Assembly: GCA_902774265.1 (NCBI GenBank)
Contig: CACYHR010000027.1
Span: 45,716-109,715, forward strand
Length of the DNA stretch: 64,000 bases
Reading direction: 5' to 3'
Origin: an uncultured Eubacteriales bacterium
GTDB taxonomy: Bacteria; Bacillota; Clostridia; Peptostreptococcales; Anaerovoracaceae
Numbering within the stretch: the stretch's first letter is position 1; the number at the start of each line of letters is the position of its first letter. The notes under the pieces were generated by a model. That model saw nothing but the letters and a program-made list of their open reading frames with translations, had not been told where the DNA came from and searched no databases. Shown here one piece after another: positions 9,430 to 17,413 of the stretch. Both the position numbers and the translations under genes were made by a program.

Positions 9430-9975
9430 TCAGTGCGTCGATGCAATTATTGCAAATGTCCTGCCTACAACTATCACTGCAGTAAGCCACATCAGAGCGC
9501 ATAACACCCATACGACTCTGTCTGTCTTCCTTTTCCTGTCCATATCGTCCAGCCAGCCCAGTGTAACGAAGGCGTTACTGAATGAGGTAGCTATATGGGT
9601 GAATACGAATGTGAAGAACAGCGTCTGCATGATTATTACCGGAAGGCTATTACCGCCGCCTGCAACTATCCCGGCAGCCCTTGCATGCAGCCCCAGCATG
9701 ACAAGTATGCCGAGAGCGCTTACCCTCTGCAGGATCGTCCGTCTGTTTTCTTTCGGATATTTGCTGAGCGTTCTGCTGTCATGCGCAAACACTACTATGC
9801 ATATTCCGAGAACAGCATGCATAGCCGTAGCTCCCCCGCATAAATGAGCCAGCATACCGGTCACCTTCGGATTATATATAAGCAGTATAAATGAAATTAT
9901 TGAGTATGTTACATGCGTAAGCAGCAGTACAATCGTCAGCAATCCAAGTGCCGCATTAGCTTTTTTAAGTGTCAT
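9430..9975 (-). CDS. frdC: cytochrome b membrane subunit of fumarate reductase / succinate dehydrogenase
   Basis: This membrane anchor exchanges electrons with the quinone pool. It is 181 residues with five predicted membrane helices. Histidines suited to b-heme ligation lie within them (LLLTHVTYS in helix 1, AHLCGG and MHAVLG in helix 2, LGLHARA in helix 3, THIATSF in helix 4), fitting a type-B single-subunit di-heme anchor like the Wolinella and Bacillus enzymes. The start MTLKKANAAL forms an ATGA overlap with the HD-domain gene, so the two are translationally coupled. No fourth (D) subunit is present. Confidence 0.85.
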   Translation of the reverse strand: MTLKKANAALGLLTIVLLLTHVTYSIISFILLIYNPKVTGMLAHLCGGATAMHAVLGICIVVFAHDSRTLSKYPKENRRTILQRVSALGILVMLGLHARAAGIVAGGGNSLPVIIMQTLFFTFVFTHIATSFSNAFVTLGWLDDMDRKRKTDRVVWVLCALMWLTAVIVVGRTFAIIASTH

Positions 9976-10544
9976 TGGCTTACCTCTGTGCCCAGCAGGC
10001 CTATTTCCGCGGCATAAGGTTTCATACCCTCTATGCAAATACCAGCAACATCGCGGATCTCCATGCCAAGTCGCTCACAGCCGTCAAGGATGAGAGGGCG
10101 ATTGCATTTAGCCGCAAAATTTTTATCTTTGAATTTCTTCATAAAGCTCTTGACCGTAAGGTCTGTGATCCCGTGCGGGCGCATGCGCGCGCAGGCCTGT
10201 ATTATGCCTGTCAGTTCATCGACCGCATAAAGGGATTTCTCCATGTTGGTGACAGGCTCTACATCTGTGCATATGCCGTATCCGTGCGAAAGTATCGCTC
10301 TTACATCCTCAGGATCCACCCCTGCATCGAGCAGCGGCTGCTCGGTATGAGCCAGGTGCTCGTCGGGATATTTCTCATAATCATAGTCATGCAGGTAGCC
10401 GACCGCCATCCAGTGTTCTTTGTCCTCGCCGAAATGTTCCGCCATAGCCCCCATAGACGCCATAACATTCATCGCGTGTATTCTCAGATGATCCTCAGTT
10501 ACCATCGAGTCGTTCAACTCCCTTGCTCTTTCAAGTGTCAGCAT
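9972..10544 (-). CDS. HD-domain protein coupled to fumarate reductase genes
   Basis: The 190-residue product carries an HD-type metal-phosphohydrolase core (RIHAMNVMASMGAMAEHFG, then GYLHDYDYEKYP, then ILSHGYG). The family hydrolyses phosphate esters of nucleotides or other small molecules; the substrate cannot be read here. GGAGG lies 5 bases before the ATG. Its TGA overlaps the ATG of the cytochrome b subunit, which suggests a function or expression tied to the respiratory complex, although HD proteins of this type also occur alone. It is the first gene of the four-gene unit. Confidence 0.75.
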   Translation of the reverse strand: MLTLERARELNDSMVTEDHLRIHAMNVMASMGAMAEHFGEDKEHWMAVGYLHDYDYEKYPDEHLAHTEQPLLDAGVDPEDVRAILSHGYGICTDVEPVTNMEKSLYAVDELTGIIQACARMRPHGITDLTVKSFMKKFKDKNFAAKCNRPLILDGCERLGMEIRDVAGICIEGMKPYAAEIGLLGTEVSQ

Positions 10545-10683
10545 CTCATCCTCCCCAGTCTTCAGTTATTGCAAGATTTCTCATAAGCGGTATTCGTACT
10601 AAGTGTATCACATTGATGCTCTTAATGTTGATAATGTTTTTATCTTCGGTTCCCTGTGCACCTGTCTCAAAGATTGCCCGCAA

Positions 10684-10727
10684 AAGAAAACGAATACCTG
10701 CATGTATTGTCATGCACGGTATTCGTT
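10684..10727 (-). terminator. intrinsic terminator after the HAD lipoprotein gene
   Basis: Arms AACGAATACC and GGTATTCGTT form a perfect 10-bp stem, continued by TGCATG/CATGCA. On the minus strand it is followed by TTTTCTTTTG. It lies between the HAD lipoprotein gene and the HD gene. Confidence 0.8.
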
Positions 10728-10761
10728 CATATGTGTCAGATATAATATTTTCCGGCGAATG

Positions 10762-12381
10762 TTACATTTCCGGAGATCCCTCACCGAGATGAATCGAATG
10801 ATATCCTGAATATGTCTCGAGGAATCCCGTTTTGAATGACAGTCCGTTATCTTCGTCTGATGATTCAAGGACATATTTATCACAGATATCCCAAATGGTC
10901 ATGTCTCTGTCCTTCATAGACTGCAGCTGTTCTTCGTTTTTGCTTCCGTCAAAGAGCTTTTCTTCGGTTTTGCCGTATTTTACAGTTAAAGCACTGCCGC
11001 GCAGACTGCGCCTGCCGTTCTCATCACGGCCCTGCAGCAGATACAGTGTGTCTCCATTCTCAGTCGCCTTTTCGAGATCGTAATTCAGCGTATCTCCCTC
11101 ATAGACTGCAATCTCAGCTATGAGCCCTGCACCGTCCGTTACTTTACGGTCGGCACGGTTAAAGCATACGACCAGAGCAAGAGAATCGAGTTCAGTGCAG
11201 AAATTGAAATCATCTGTTGATGCCATGAATCCTGCTATCGGTCCGTGATCACTGTATTCAGGGGAAATAGCATTCACTATCGCTTCGACCATGCCTTCTC
11301 CCTGAGTCTGTGCTTTAGTCGGGTTCTTCATCTTTGACCATCCCTCGGAATCGGCATAATAACCGCAGCCGGTATCGTAGTCATATGCATTTTTATACTG
11401 TCCGTAATAATCGGTCTGAGGTGTCATTCCGATAACGCCGCTGCAGTACTTGTGCAGATCGAAGCTGTCTATTGCCGCACGTATCACTCCCGGCGCGGAA
11501 TCCGAACACACCCACACATCTATATTGTTGTCACTTAATGCATGCCAAAGCTCGTTTATATTCTTCGGAACGGAAACGCCCTTCGTCCATTTGACTTTGA
11601 CCTTTCCTACGGATGTATCAAGATCAGAAGGCGATTTCCATGTAACTTTAGATGTCTTGACCTTGCTGTATTCTTTAAGGCATCGCTTAGTAAGATCATA
11701 TACCTCATCGTCACTCATGCCTGAATACAGGTAAGTGATCCACGGAGAGGCAACATCCGCAGATTCCGATTTTTTTATAAGGTTGTACATCAGGCGCAGC
11801 TTAGCAGCAAAATCCTTCCAGTAAGGATCTTCTTCGAGCAGCTTGCGGTTATCCTCGCTGACACCCGCAGCACTGATGCCACTGTATCTGTACCACATAT
11901 TGGAATAATCATCCGTTATATTCTGAGCCAGAGCATCATATGTAACACCTTCGTATCCGTAATCCTCCAGATCGGCATACGGATCATTTATGCCCGTCAG
12001 AAGTATCTCTTTGAGCTGATAAGGCTGGATATCAAATGACATTGTCTCTATCTGGTAGATCAGAGTCTGTTCCTCTATATCAAAAATCGCACAGGTATTG
12101 TCAAAATCAAATACAACATAATTACCGCTGCTCTTTCCTTTACCGTAAACGCCGTATGTATCAAGCAGATCGTTGATACCTGTCTTTACATCCTTGTTCC
12201 AGTCAGCATCGCTGAGCCTCATTCCCTGTCCCTTATTCGGCTTTGGATCTTTTGGGGATCCGTCTTCCGTATTATTGCCGCACGCACAAAGACCTGCAGT
12301 CATCAAAAAGATAAGCACCAGTACCAGCGCTCTTTGAAGCATTCTTTTCTGCAGCATATTGTCTATCATTTTTGCAAACAT
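10762..12381 (-). CDS. HAD-superfamily phosphatase-like lipoprotein
   Basis: The 539-residue product starts with a basic, hydrophobic signal (residues about 10-35) ending in a lipobox-like LCAC followed by GNN, so it is probably anchored outside the membrane. After a short Lys/Pro/Asp linker comes a HAD motif I, VFDFDNTCAIFD. A motif II-like segment (DVWVCSDSAPGVIRA) and later acidic residues fit an acid-phosphatase-type HAD fold. The physiological substrate is unknown. AGGAG abuts the first ATG, so ATG at 12369, 12 bases downstream of it, may be the true start. It stands alone between two terminators. Confidence 0.75.
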   Translation of the reverse strand: MFAKMIDNMLQKRMLQRALVLVLIFLMTAGLCACGNNTEDGSPKDPKPNKGQGMRLSDADWNKDVKTGINDLLDTYGVYGKGKSSGNYVVFDFDNTCAIFDIEEQTLIYQIETMSFDIQPYQLKEILLTGINDPYADLEDYGYEGVTYDALAQNITDDYSNMWYRYSGISAAGVSEDNRKLLEEDPYWKDFAAKLRLMYNLIKKSESADVASPWITYLYSGMSDDEVYDLTKRCLKEYSKVKTSKVTWKSPSDLDTSVGKVKVKWTKGVSVPKNINELWHALSDNNIDVWVCSDSAPGVIRAAIDSFDLHKYCSGVIGMTPQTDYYGQYKNAYDYDTGCGYYADSEGWSKMKNPTKAQTQGEGMVEAIVNAISPEYSDHGPIAGFMASTDDFNFCTELDSLALVVCFNRADRKVTDGAGLIAEIAVYEGDTLNYDLEKATENGDTLYLLQGRDENGRRSLRGSALTVKYGKTEEKLFDGSKNEEQLQSMKDRDMTIWDICDKYVLESSDEDNGLSFKTGFLETYSGYHSIHLGEGSPEM

Positions 12382-12445
12382 CTCCTAAAATACTGTTTTT
12401 CGATTCCACACGCAATAATACCACAATAAGACGGTCTACTCCAAA

Positions 12446-12482
12446 CAAAATACGCCTCAATTTTGAAGTGAGGCGCATTTTT
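12446..12482 (-). terminator. intrinsic terminator after pepT
   Basis: GCGCCTCA and TGAGGCG arms around a TTCAAAA loop are followed on the minus strand by TATTTTGTTT. The plus strand also has a T run, so it may work in both directions. Confidence 0.75.
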
Positions 12483-12485
12483 TAA

Positions 12486-12570
12486 TTACAATTCAGTGAA
12501 CAGCCGGAGTCATAAATAAAGCGAAATACTCTGCTTATCATTATGAGCTGCATTCAGCGCACTGCTGCTG
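12486..12570 (+). repeat. about 85-bp dispersed repeat, copy 1
   Basis: It begins TTACAATTCAGTGAACAGCC, contains AAAGCGAAATACTCTGCTTA and ends GAGCTGCATTCAGCGCACTG. Its first 20 bases match the reverse complement of 49246-49265 exactly. It lies just beyond the pepT 3' end. Confidence 0.8.
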
Positions 12571-12574
12571 TCTG

Positions 12575-13783
12575 CTATTTTACTCTTACGATCTCTGTAA
12601 GCACATCTACCATTGTCTCTATCGACTGTACCGGAACATATTCCGTGTTGCTGTGGAAATTGTGTCCGCCTGTCGAGAGGTTAGGGCAAGGAAGTCCTTT
12701 ATATGAAAGCATTGCTCCGTCTGTACCGCCTCTGATAGCGATGACCTTCGGGTCAACGCCGCATGCTTCGAATGCTGCTTTAGCGTCATCTATCAGATAC
12801 ATGTGAGGTTCAACGATTTCTTTCATATTTCTGTATGCATCTTTGATCTCGAGCTCAAGTACATTACCGTACTTCGCGTTAATGTAATCCGCAGCTGATT
12901 TGAGCAGCGCCTTTTTTTCATCAAAAAGACCCGCATCATGGTCTCTAACAAGATACTGCATCTGCGCATCGGCATTAGTTGCATTGAGCTTTGTCAGATG
13001 GAAGAATCCATCGTATCCCTCGGTGCATTCCGGACGCTGATCCTGAGGCAGCATTCTGTCAAACTCTCCGGCTATCCTTGCCGCATTGATCATGATACCC
13101 TTTGCTTCGCCAGGATGAATATCCTTGCCCTGGATCTTTATGAATGCTGTAGCTGCGTTGAAATTCTCATATTCAATTTCACCGATCGCACCGCCGTCTA
13201 CTGTATATGCGCATTCCGCGTCAAAATTTGGCACATCGAAGAAATCAGTTCCCTGTCCTATCTCTTCATCAGGTGTAAAGCCTATTGATACCTTTCCGTG
13301 CTTTATGCTGTCATCGCTGAGAAGTCTCTCTGCGAGTCCCATGATTTCCGCTACTCCCGCTTTATCGTCTGCACCGAGAAGGGAAACACCGTCTGTCACG
13401 ATGAGATCCTTGCCGACATAGCGCAGCATGTCAGGAAAAGCTGCAGGGTCGAGTGATACGCTGTCATTCAGTTTGATGACTCCTCCGTCGTATTTTTCTA
13501 CTATCCTTGCTGTGCTCGCATCGCCCGAAGGTCCAGGAGCCGTATCCATATGTGAAACGAATCCCAGTCTGCGTGCTCCCTCTGTGTTAGCCGGGATCTC
13601 TCCGTAGACATAGCAATGCTCCTCATCGAGACGCACATTGCTGACGCCCATCTCACGCAAATCGTCTGCAAGCACACGCGCCAGATCAAACTGTTTTGAT
13701 GTGCTCGGTGATGTGCCGGTCTCCTCGTCGGACTGGGTGTCGATTGAAATATACTTCATAAATCTGTCAATTACACTGCTCAT
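12575..13783 (-). CDS. pepT: peptidase T (tripeptide aminopeptidase)
   Basis: A cytoplasmic zinc aminopeptidase of family M20B that removes the N-terminal residue of tripeptides. It is 402 residues, as usual. Landmarks are SHMDTAPG (first metal His/Asp), DGVSLLGADDKAG (bridging Asp), TPDEEIGQGTDFFDV (catalytic Glu and metal Glu) and, near the end, IRGGTDGAMLS and NFHSNTEYVP with the last metal His. ATG at 13783 is chosen because AGGAGG lies 10 bases upstream; the longer reading frame has no support. Single-gene unit. Confidence 0.95.
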   Translation of the reverse strand: MSSVIDRFMKYISIDTQSDEETGTSPSTSKQFDLARVLADDLREMGVSNVRLDEEHCYVYGEIPANTEGARRLGFVSHMDTAPGPSGDASTARIVEKYDGGVIKLNDSVSLDPAAFPDMLRYVGKDLIVTDGVSLLGADDKAGVAEIMGLAERLLSDDSIKHGKVSIGFTPDEEIGQGTDFFDVPNFDAECAYTVDGGAIGEIEYENFNAATAFIKIQGKDIHPGEAKGIMINAARIAGEFDRMLPQDQRPECTEGYDGFFHLTKLNATNADAQMQYLVRDHDAGLFDEKKALLKSAADYINAKYGNVLELEIKDAYRNMKEIVEPHMYLIDDAKAAFEACGVDPKVIAIRGGTDGAMLSYKGLPCPNLSTGGHNFHSNTEYVPVQSIETMVDVLTEIVRVK

Positions 13784-13901
13784 TTTTTTAATGCCTCCTG
13801 CTATGAATAAGTGCATTGTATATTATTGTATCCGGATTCTATCCGGGCAAATAATTATGCTAAGTATTTGCCGCAAATATTGTAACACTATCGGAAGCAA
13901 T

Positions 13902-13944
13902 AAAAAAGAGACCGCAGTATAAAACGCATTTATACGATCTCTTT
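13902..13944 (-). terminator. hairpin terminator downstream of the cdd side
   Basis: AAAGAGA and TCTCTTT arms plus GTATAAA/TTTATAC form a long stem, followed on the minus strand by TTTTTTATT. Minus-strand transcripts coming from cdd through the 14.0-14.2 kb repeat would end here. Confidence 0.65.
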
Positions 13945-14060
13945 CGTTACAATTCAGTAAATAGCAGATCCATATACTTTAAAGGCAGTGCCATCCGGAA
14001 AAGGTTTCCGTCACCGAGAATGCCTGGCTCGTCGGCTTTGCCTCGCGTAGGACCCGGTCT

Positions 14061-14193
14061 GTCGCTTCGCTTTCAGGCGGCCGGTCCTTAGCCGCTCGCC
14101 TGCAGCCTTCTCGCAGCACTTCTTAGGTTCCTCCAAATTCTCTGTCTGTCGCTGCCTTACAGTCCGTAAATTGTAATTACTCGGCCGATGGCT
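14061..14193 (+). repeat. 133-bp inverted-repeat pair, copy 1
   Basis: About 85% identical to the reverse complement of 16915-17047. Shared landmarks are CTTCGCTTTCAGG, GCCGCTCGCCTGCAGCC, TCTCGCAGCAC, GTCGCTGCCTTACAGT and the terminal CCGATGGCT. It fills most of the 471-base gap 13784-14287, which has no gene. The pair brackets cdd, the B3/B4 gene and the DUF1858 gene. Confidence 0.8.
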
Positions 14194-14287
14194 ATAGACT
14201 ATCGTTTTTCTATTGCACTGCCCCTCATTTCAAATGAGAGATTAAGAATAATACGCAGCTTCTTTCAGCAAGCAGCCGAAGTCATAA

Positions 14288-14794
14288 TCAAGGCAGGTTG
14301 TCCGGGCCGAAGCTTTGCGGAAGCAGCTCCTCAAGTGTCCACTGCCTGTAGTCGTCTGCCGTTTTCGCAGAAATAATCTGCAGCTCTGCCGGATCGGCAA
14401 ATTCCCGCATGAATTGCCTGCAAATTCCGCAAGGCGGGCAGTATTCGGAGCTGCTTACCGACGACTCTTCCGTAACCGGAGATTCTTCCGAAACCGCATT
14501 ATTTACAGATTCTGCAGGCGCGCCGGCAAGCGCAACAGCTTTAATACTTTGCTCGCCTTCTGAGATTGCCTGTGAAATGGCATTGCGTTCAGCGCAGATA
14601 CCGCAAGGATAGGAGGCGTTTTCAACATTAACTCCCTTATATATCCTGCCGGAAGACGCCAGCACAGCAGCGCCTACCTTAAATCCGGAATATGGAGCGT
14701 ACGCATTGGCACGCACATCAAGTGCTGCTCTGATTAGCTCAGCTTTAAGCCCTGCATCACTGTCAGCAGTAAGCTTGCCGTTTTTCTTATCCAT
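14288..14794 (-). CDS. cdd: cytidine deaminase with acidic loop insertion
   Basis: This enzyme deaminates cytidine and deoxycytidine in pyrimidine salvage. It is 168 residues. The zinc site is complete: CAE at Cys67/Glu69 and PCGIC at Cys122/Cys125. The substrate loop VNVENASYPCGICAERNA is typical. Between the two zinc motifs, residues about 94-117 form a Ser/Glu/Val-rich insertion (NNAVSEESPVTEESSVSSS) not found in ordinary tetrameric enzymes of about 130 residues. Ends PDNLP. No clear operon partner; it sits inside a repeat-rich region. Confidence 0.9.
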   Translation of the reverse strand: MDKKNGKLTADSDAGLKAELIRAALDVRANAYAPYSGFKVGAAVLASSGRIYKGVNVENASYPCGICAERNAISQAISEGEQSIKAVALAGAPAESVNNAVSEESPVTEESSVSSSEYCPPCGICRQFMREFADPAELQIISAKTADDYRQWTLEELLPQSFGPDNLP

Positions 14795-14943
14795 ACAGTT
14801 CCGCCTCCAATCTTTGCTTCCTGATTAGCCCTTTCTCCTGTATCTATGTTCTCTATCTATGATTTCTATCTATATTCCCTGAATTAGAGCTTGACTCCAT
14901 TCTCTGCAAATTCTTCCATTGTTTGATCATATCAGGTCTGCCG

Positions 14944-15030
14944 CATGGTCATTTCAAATCTGATCAATCAAGTCCATTACATGGCCAAATCAAATCTGAT
15001 CGATCACGACTTCCGCATGGTCATTTCAGG
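14944..15030 (+). repeat. 36-bp direct tandem repeat, 2.4 copies
   Basis: CATGG recurs at 14944, 14980 and 15016 (exact period 36), with CAAATCTGATC following the first two. It lies just downstream of the B3/B4 gene stop. No function can be assigned. Confidence 0.75.
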
Positions 15031-15044
15031 AAAACAGCTTTTCC

Positions 15045-15806
15045 TCAAAACTCAAATCTCGGATTGTCTTTGTCTACCAGACCGGTTGCAACAGTGCAGC
15101 GACTGCCTGATTTTGCAAAATGATTTGCGATCAGTTCGGTGAAATCCTTCATTGCCTGTTTTACCTCTTCGAGATTGAGGTTGCTGAAACCATCGATAGG
15201 ATAGAGTACTGCTGTCGTCTTTTCTGTCATCTTGCCTACTTCACTCTGTCTCCAGGTCCAGCGGCGTGTTCTGACCTCGTGACCGGATACATAAACGACT
15301 TCGCCTTCTTCCGGATTGTCAAACTCGCCTTCCGGCGCTCCGAATGGTCTGAATGTATCCTCTGCTGTCGCAGGTCTGACCTCAAGACCTGCATCCTCAC
15401 AGCCTCTGCCTGTTCCATCAGGGCGGACAAAGGTATTCATGTCATGGGCTCCGATAGGGATCCTGTATTTGAGGGATATCGCATTGCCCAGATCTACGGC
15501 AGGGTTGATCGAAGGCAGACCTTTTCCCTTTGCAAGTCTGTCCATCAGTGCTTCGGCAGCGCAGGCATATCTGTTAGGATTTATGCCGAGCGCGCGGAAA
15601 GCCTCACGATACGGAACAACTACAGGATCATTCTTCGCCTTGTTTCCGCTCTCTGCGAAATACTCAATCACGGCCTTTTCATTTTCCTCAAGCATTTTAC
15701 TGATCGCCGGAACCTCATCCGCATTATTTATCCCTGTAACTGCAACTACGCCAACAACAAATTCAGGCAGTTTATCAAAAACCTCTTTGCTTACTTCGTA
15801 ATACAT
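15045..15806 (-). CDS. B3/B4 domain protein (PheRS-beta editing-domain-like)
   Basis: The 254-residue product matches stand-alone B3/B4 proteins related to the editing domain of phenylalanyl-tRNA synthetase beta. Visible features are YREAFRALGINPNRY, the Arg/Asn/Pro-rich PSINPAVDLGNAISLKYRIP, and a C-terminal ATGLVDKDNP. A tRNA-proofreading or amino-acid-related role follows from the family, not from this sequence. ATG at 15806 has GGAGG 6 bases upstream; the longer frame is not supported and would run into the structured repeat at 15834. Confidence 0.85.
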   Translation of the reverse strand: MYYEVSKEVFDKLPEFVVGVVAVTGINNADEVPAISKMLEENEKAVIEYFAESGNKAKNDPVVVPYREAFRALGINPNRYACAAEALMDRLAKGKGLPSINPAVDLGNAISLKYRIPIGAHDMNTFVRPDGTGRGCEDAGLEVRPATAEDTFRPFGAPEGEFDNPEEGEVVYVSGHEVRTRRWTWRQSEVGKMTEKTTAVLYPIDGFSNLNLEEVKQAMKDFTELIANHFAKSGSRCTVATGLVDKDNPRFEF

Positions 15807-15833
15807 CCAGTCCTCCTTCTTTCCTAAAGCATA

Positions 15834-15980
15834 TTCAACCAGGAGCAAAGCTCCAACAAGCTCGCTTGATTGGAGCGAGCGACGCCGTCAACAGACACCG
15901 GGAGCTTCAGCTCCTGAGAGCATCAGTGTCGAAAATGGAACCCGCCGCCTAAGAGGCGGGGGACATCCGGTGTCTGTTAT
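15834..15980 (+). repeat. modular structured repeat, copy A
   Basis: It has the left module (GGAGCAAAGCTCC hairpin, then GCTCGCTTGATTGGAGCGAGC), then the right module closed by AACAGACACCGG pairing with CCGGTGTCTGTT. The hairpin around ATCAGTGG found in copy C is deleted here, but CCCGCCGCCTAAGAGGCGGG is kept. It lies 28 bases upstream of the B3/B4 start codon. Confidence 0.9.
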
Positions 15981-16126
15981 TACTGCTCTATTATATATAC
16001 CGGAGCACCCGATTGCAAAAATCGGATATGGCATCTCGTTCCGTCGGTGTGCTTGTCTATCTTTTTTTGCCGCCTTGCACATACTCGGTATGGTGGTCGG
16101 CCAAAATCACAAAAAGTAGTATTTAA

Positions 16127-16320
16127 GCCGACCTCGTATGGCGAAGTCGGTTGCCATTTCTAAAAAACCGGCGTTTTGGCCGACGAGGTATGGCGAAGTC
16201 GGTTGCTATTTTTAAAAACCGGCGTTTTGGCCGACGAGGTATGGCGAAGTCGGTTGCCATTTCCAAAAAAACCGGCGTTTTGGCCGACGAGGTATGGCGA
16301 ACTTGGCTGTATTTTTCTCT
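16127..16320 (+). repeat. four-copy tandem array, about 52-bp period
   Basis: GCCGAC begins units at 16127, 16179, 16230 and 16283; a degenerate fifth lies before it (TCGGTATGGTGGTCGG). Each unit contains CCGACGAGGTATGGCGAAGT, with CCGAC/GTCGG arms, and AAAACCGGCGTTTTGG. The units are nearly identical throughout, so this is not a CRISPR. It occupies the gene-free stretch 15981-16360 together with the end of copy A. Confidence 0.85.
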
Positions 16321-16360
16321 TGACCGCTGTTTGGTCGACCTAGTTACTGCCGAGTAAATT

Positions 16361-16407
16361 AAAGAGACTGTCGCATATATGAAATACTTACATGTGACAG
16401 CCTCTCT
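16361..16407 (-). terminator. intrinsic terminator after the DUF1858 gene
   Basis: AGAGACTGTC with GACAGCCTCT arms, extended by CAT/ATG, is followed on the minus strand by TCTCTTTAATTT. It lies about 100 bases after the DUF1858 stop. Confidence 0.7.
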
Positions 16408-16510
16408 GGAATTCTAATTTCTATCAGTATATTTCGTTATTTTTACGAAAATTACGATAAAATGCGATTTGCTGAATCAATCGCTGACAGTTCGCCGATG
16501 CAGCTTAATA

Positions 16511-16705
16511 TTATGCACCGAGGGCTTCGTTCAGAGCTGATACGAGCTTATCCCCGTCAAGTCCGTGTACCTGTGCTGCGGCCTCGATAGACTCTCCCTG
16601 AGATGCAGGGCAACCAATGCACATCATTCCGTTTGCAAAGAATGTGCGAACCAGTTCAGGATGCTCGTTGATAACCTCTCCGATGATCATGTCTTTAGTA
16701 ATCAT
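16511..16705 (-). CDS. DUF1858 redox-disulfide domain protein
   Basis: The 64-residue product is a single DUF1858 domain, also known from hybrid-cluster-protein-associated disulfide proteins. It has the hallmark CIGCP motif (Cys32-Cys35) after FFANGMM and a helical C-terminus. A redox or metal-related role is expected; the partner is not visible here. AAGGAG lies 8 bases before the ATG. A strong promoter with an adjacent palindrome (16838-16895) precedes it, and a terminator follows, so it is transcribed alone. Confidence 0.9.
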   Translation of the reverse strand: MITKDMIIGEVINEHPELVRTFFANGMMCIGCPASQGESIEAAAQVHGLDGDKLVSALNEALGA

Positions 16706-16837
16706 GATAATAATCTCCTTTCAGATCTATTGTTATAATCTTCTGAATTTTATAATTTTATTGTGTTTTTTGTATTTCCGAGCGACCTATTGTGTACTGA
16801 TAATCAGCTTAATTCTTAATCGCCCTGTTCCTGCAAA

Positions 16838-16895
16838 ATACTACATCCCGCGCAGTACAATGTCAAGTAAAATTCCTATTTATTTAGTAGGAAAT
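16838..16895 (-). promoter_or_regulatory. promoter with palindromic operator for the DUF1858 gene
   Basis: On the minus strand, -35 TTGACA (16866-16861) and -10 TAGTAT (16843-16838) are separated by 17 bases. Just upstream (16895-16872) is the near-palindrome ATTTCCTACT...AAATAGGAAT. Its CCTA/TAGG core is of the type bound by Rrf2-family regulators (IscR/CymR/NsrR); that link is an inference. The transcript would have a leader of about 125 bases. Confidence 0.7.
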
Positions 16896-16914
16896 ACCTA
16901 TTGTGCTACAATTC

Positions 16915-17047
16915 AGCCATCGGCGGAGCGATTACAATTAACGAACTGTAAGGCAGCGACTGACAGAGAATCTGGAGGAGCCGCTAAGAGTGCTGCGAGA
17001 AGGCTGCAGGCGAGCGGCTAAGAACCGGCCACCTGAAAGCGAAGCGG
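16915..17047 (-). repeat. 133-bp inverted-repeat pair, copy 2
   Basis: The reverse complement of the copy at 14061-14193 with scattered substitutions. It starts at AGCCATCGG and ends after GCGAAGCG. Beyond it, 17053-17100 holds a short AAGGGCA.../...TGCCCTT stem-loop of unknown role. Confidence 0.8.
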
Positions 17048-17136
17048 AGTCTGCAAACTCCTCGTGAACTTATCGCAAGGAAGGGCACACTTGCGGGAGG
17101 ATGCCCTTACGATGGAACAGAGCGGCGGAATAACAG

Positions 17137-17225
17137 TGCACTGAACGCAGCTCATGATGATAAGCAGAGTATTTCGCTTTATATGACTGTGGCCTGACTG
17201 TGGCCGTTCGCTGAACAGTAACGAA
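17137..17225 (-). repeat. about 85-bp dispersed repeat, copy 2 (see also 12486 and 48003)
   Basis: On the minus strand it reads TTCAGCGAACGGCC, then AAAGCGAAATACTCTGCTTA and TCATGAGCTGCGTTCAGTGC, nearly matching 12486-12570 on the plus strand. It lies in the gene-free stretch ahead of the DUF2156 gene. Confidence 0.8.
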
Positions 17226-17413
17226 TATTTATCTCTCACATTCTGCATGAATGCAGAGAAGGCAGAGGAATGCAGAATTCTGACTACAGATCCCGGTCAT
17301 TCTTAAAAAAAATCAGTTATATTTCAATTCCGCAGAGGTCTTTATGGTATACTTCTGCATGGAAAAACCAAATTAAGAATTTATCACACAATCGAATGAT
17401 CATCGGAGGGTAT

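Noticed and set aside
16127-16320. Possible CRISPR array
   Set aside because: The whole 52-bp unit repeats, including the stretches that would be spacers, and no cas gene is near.
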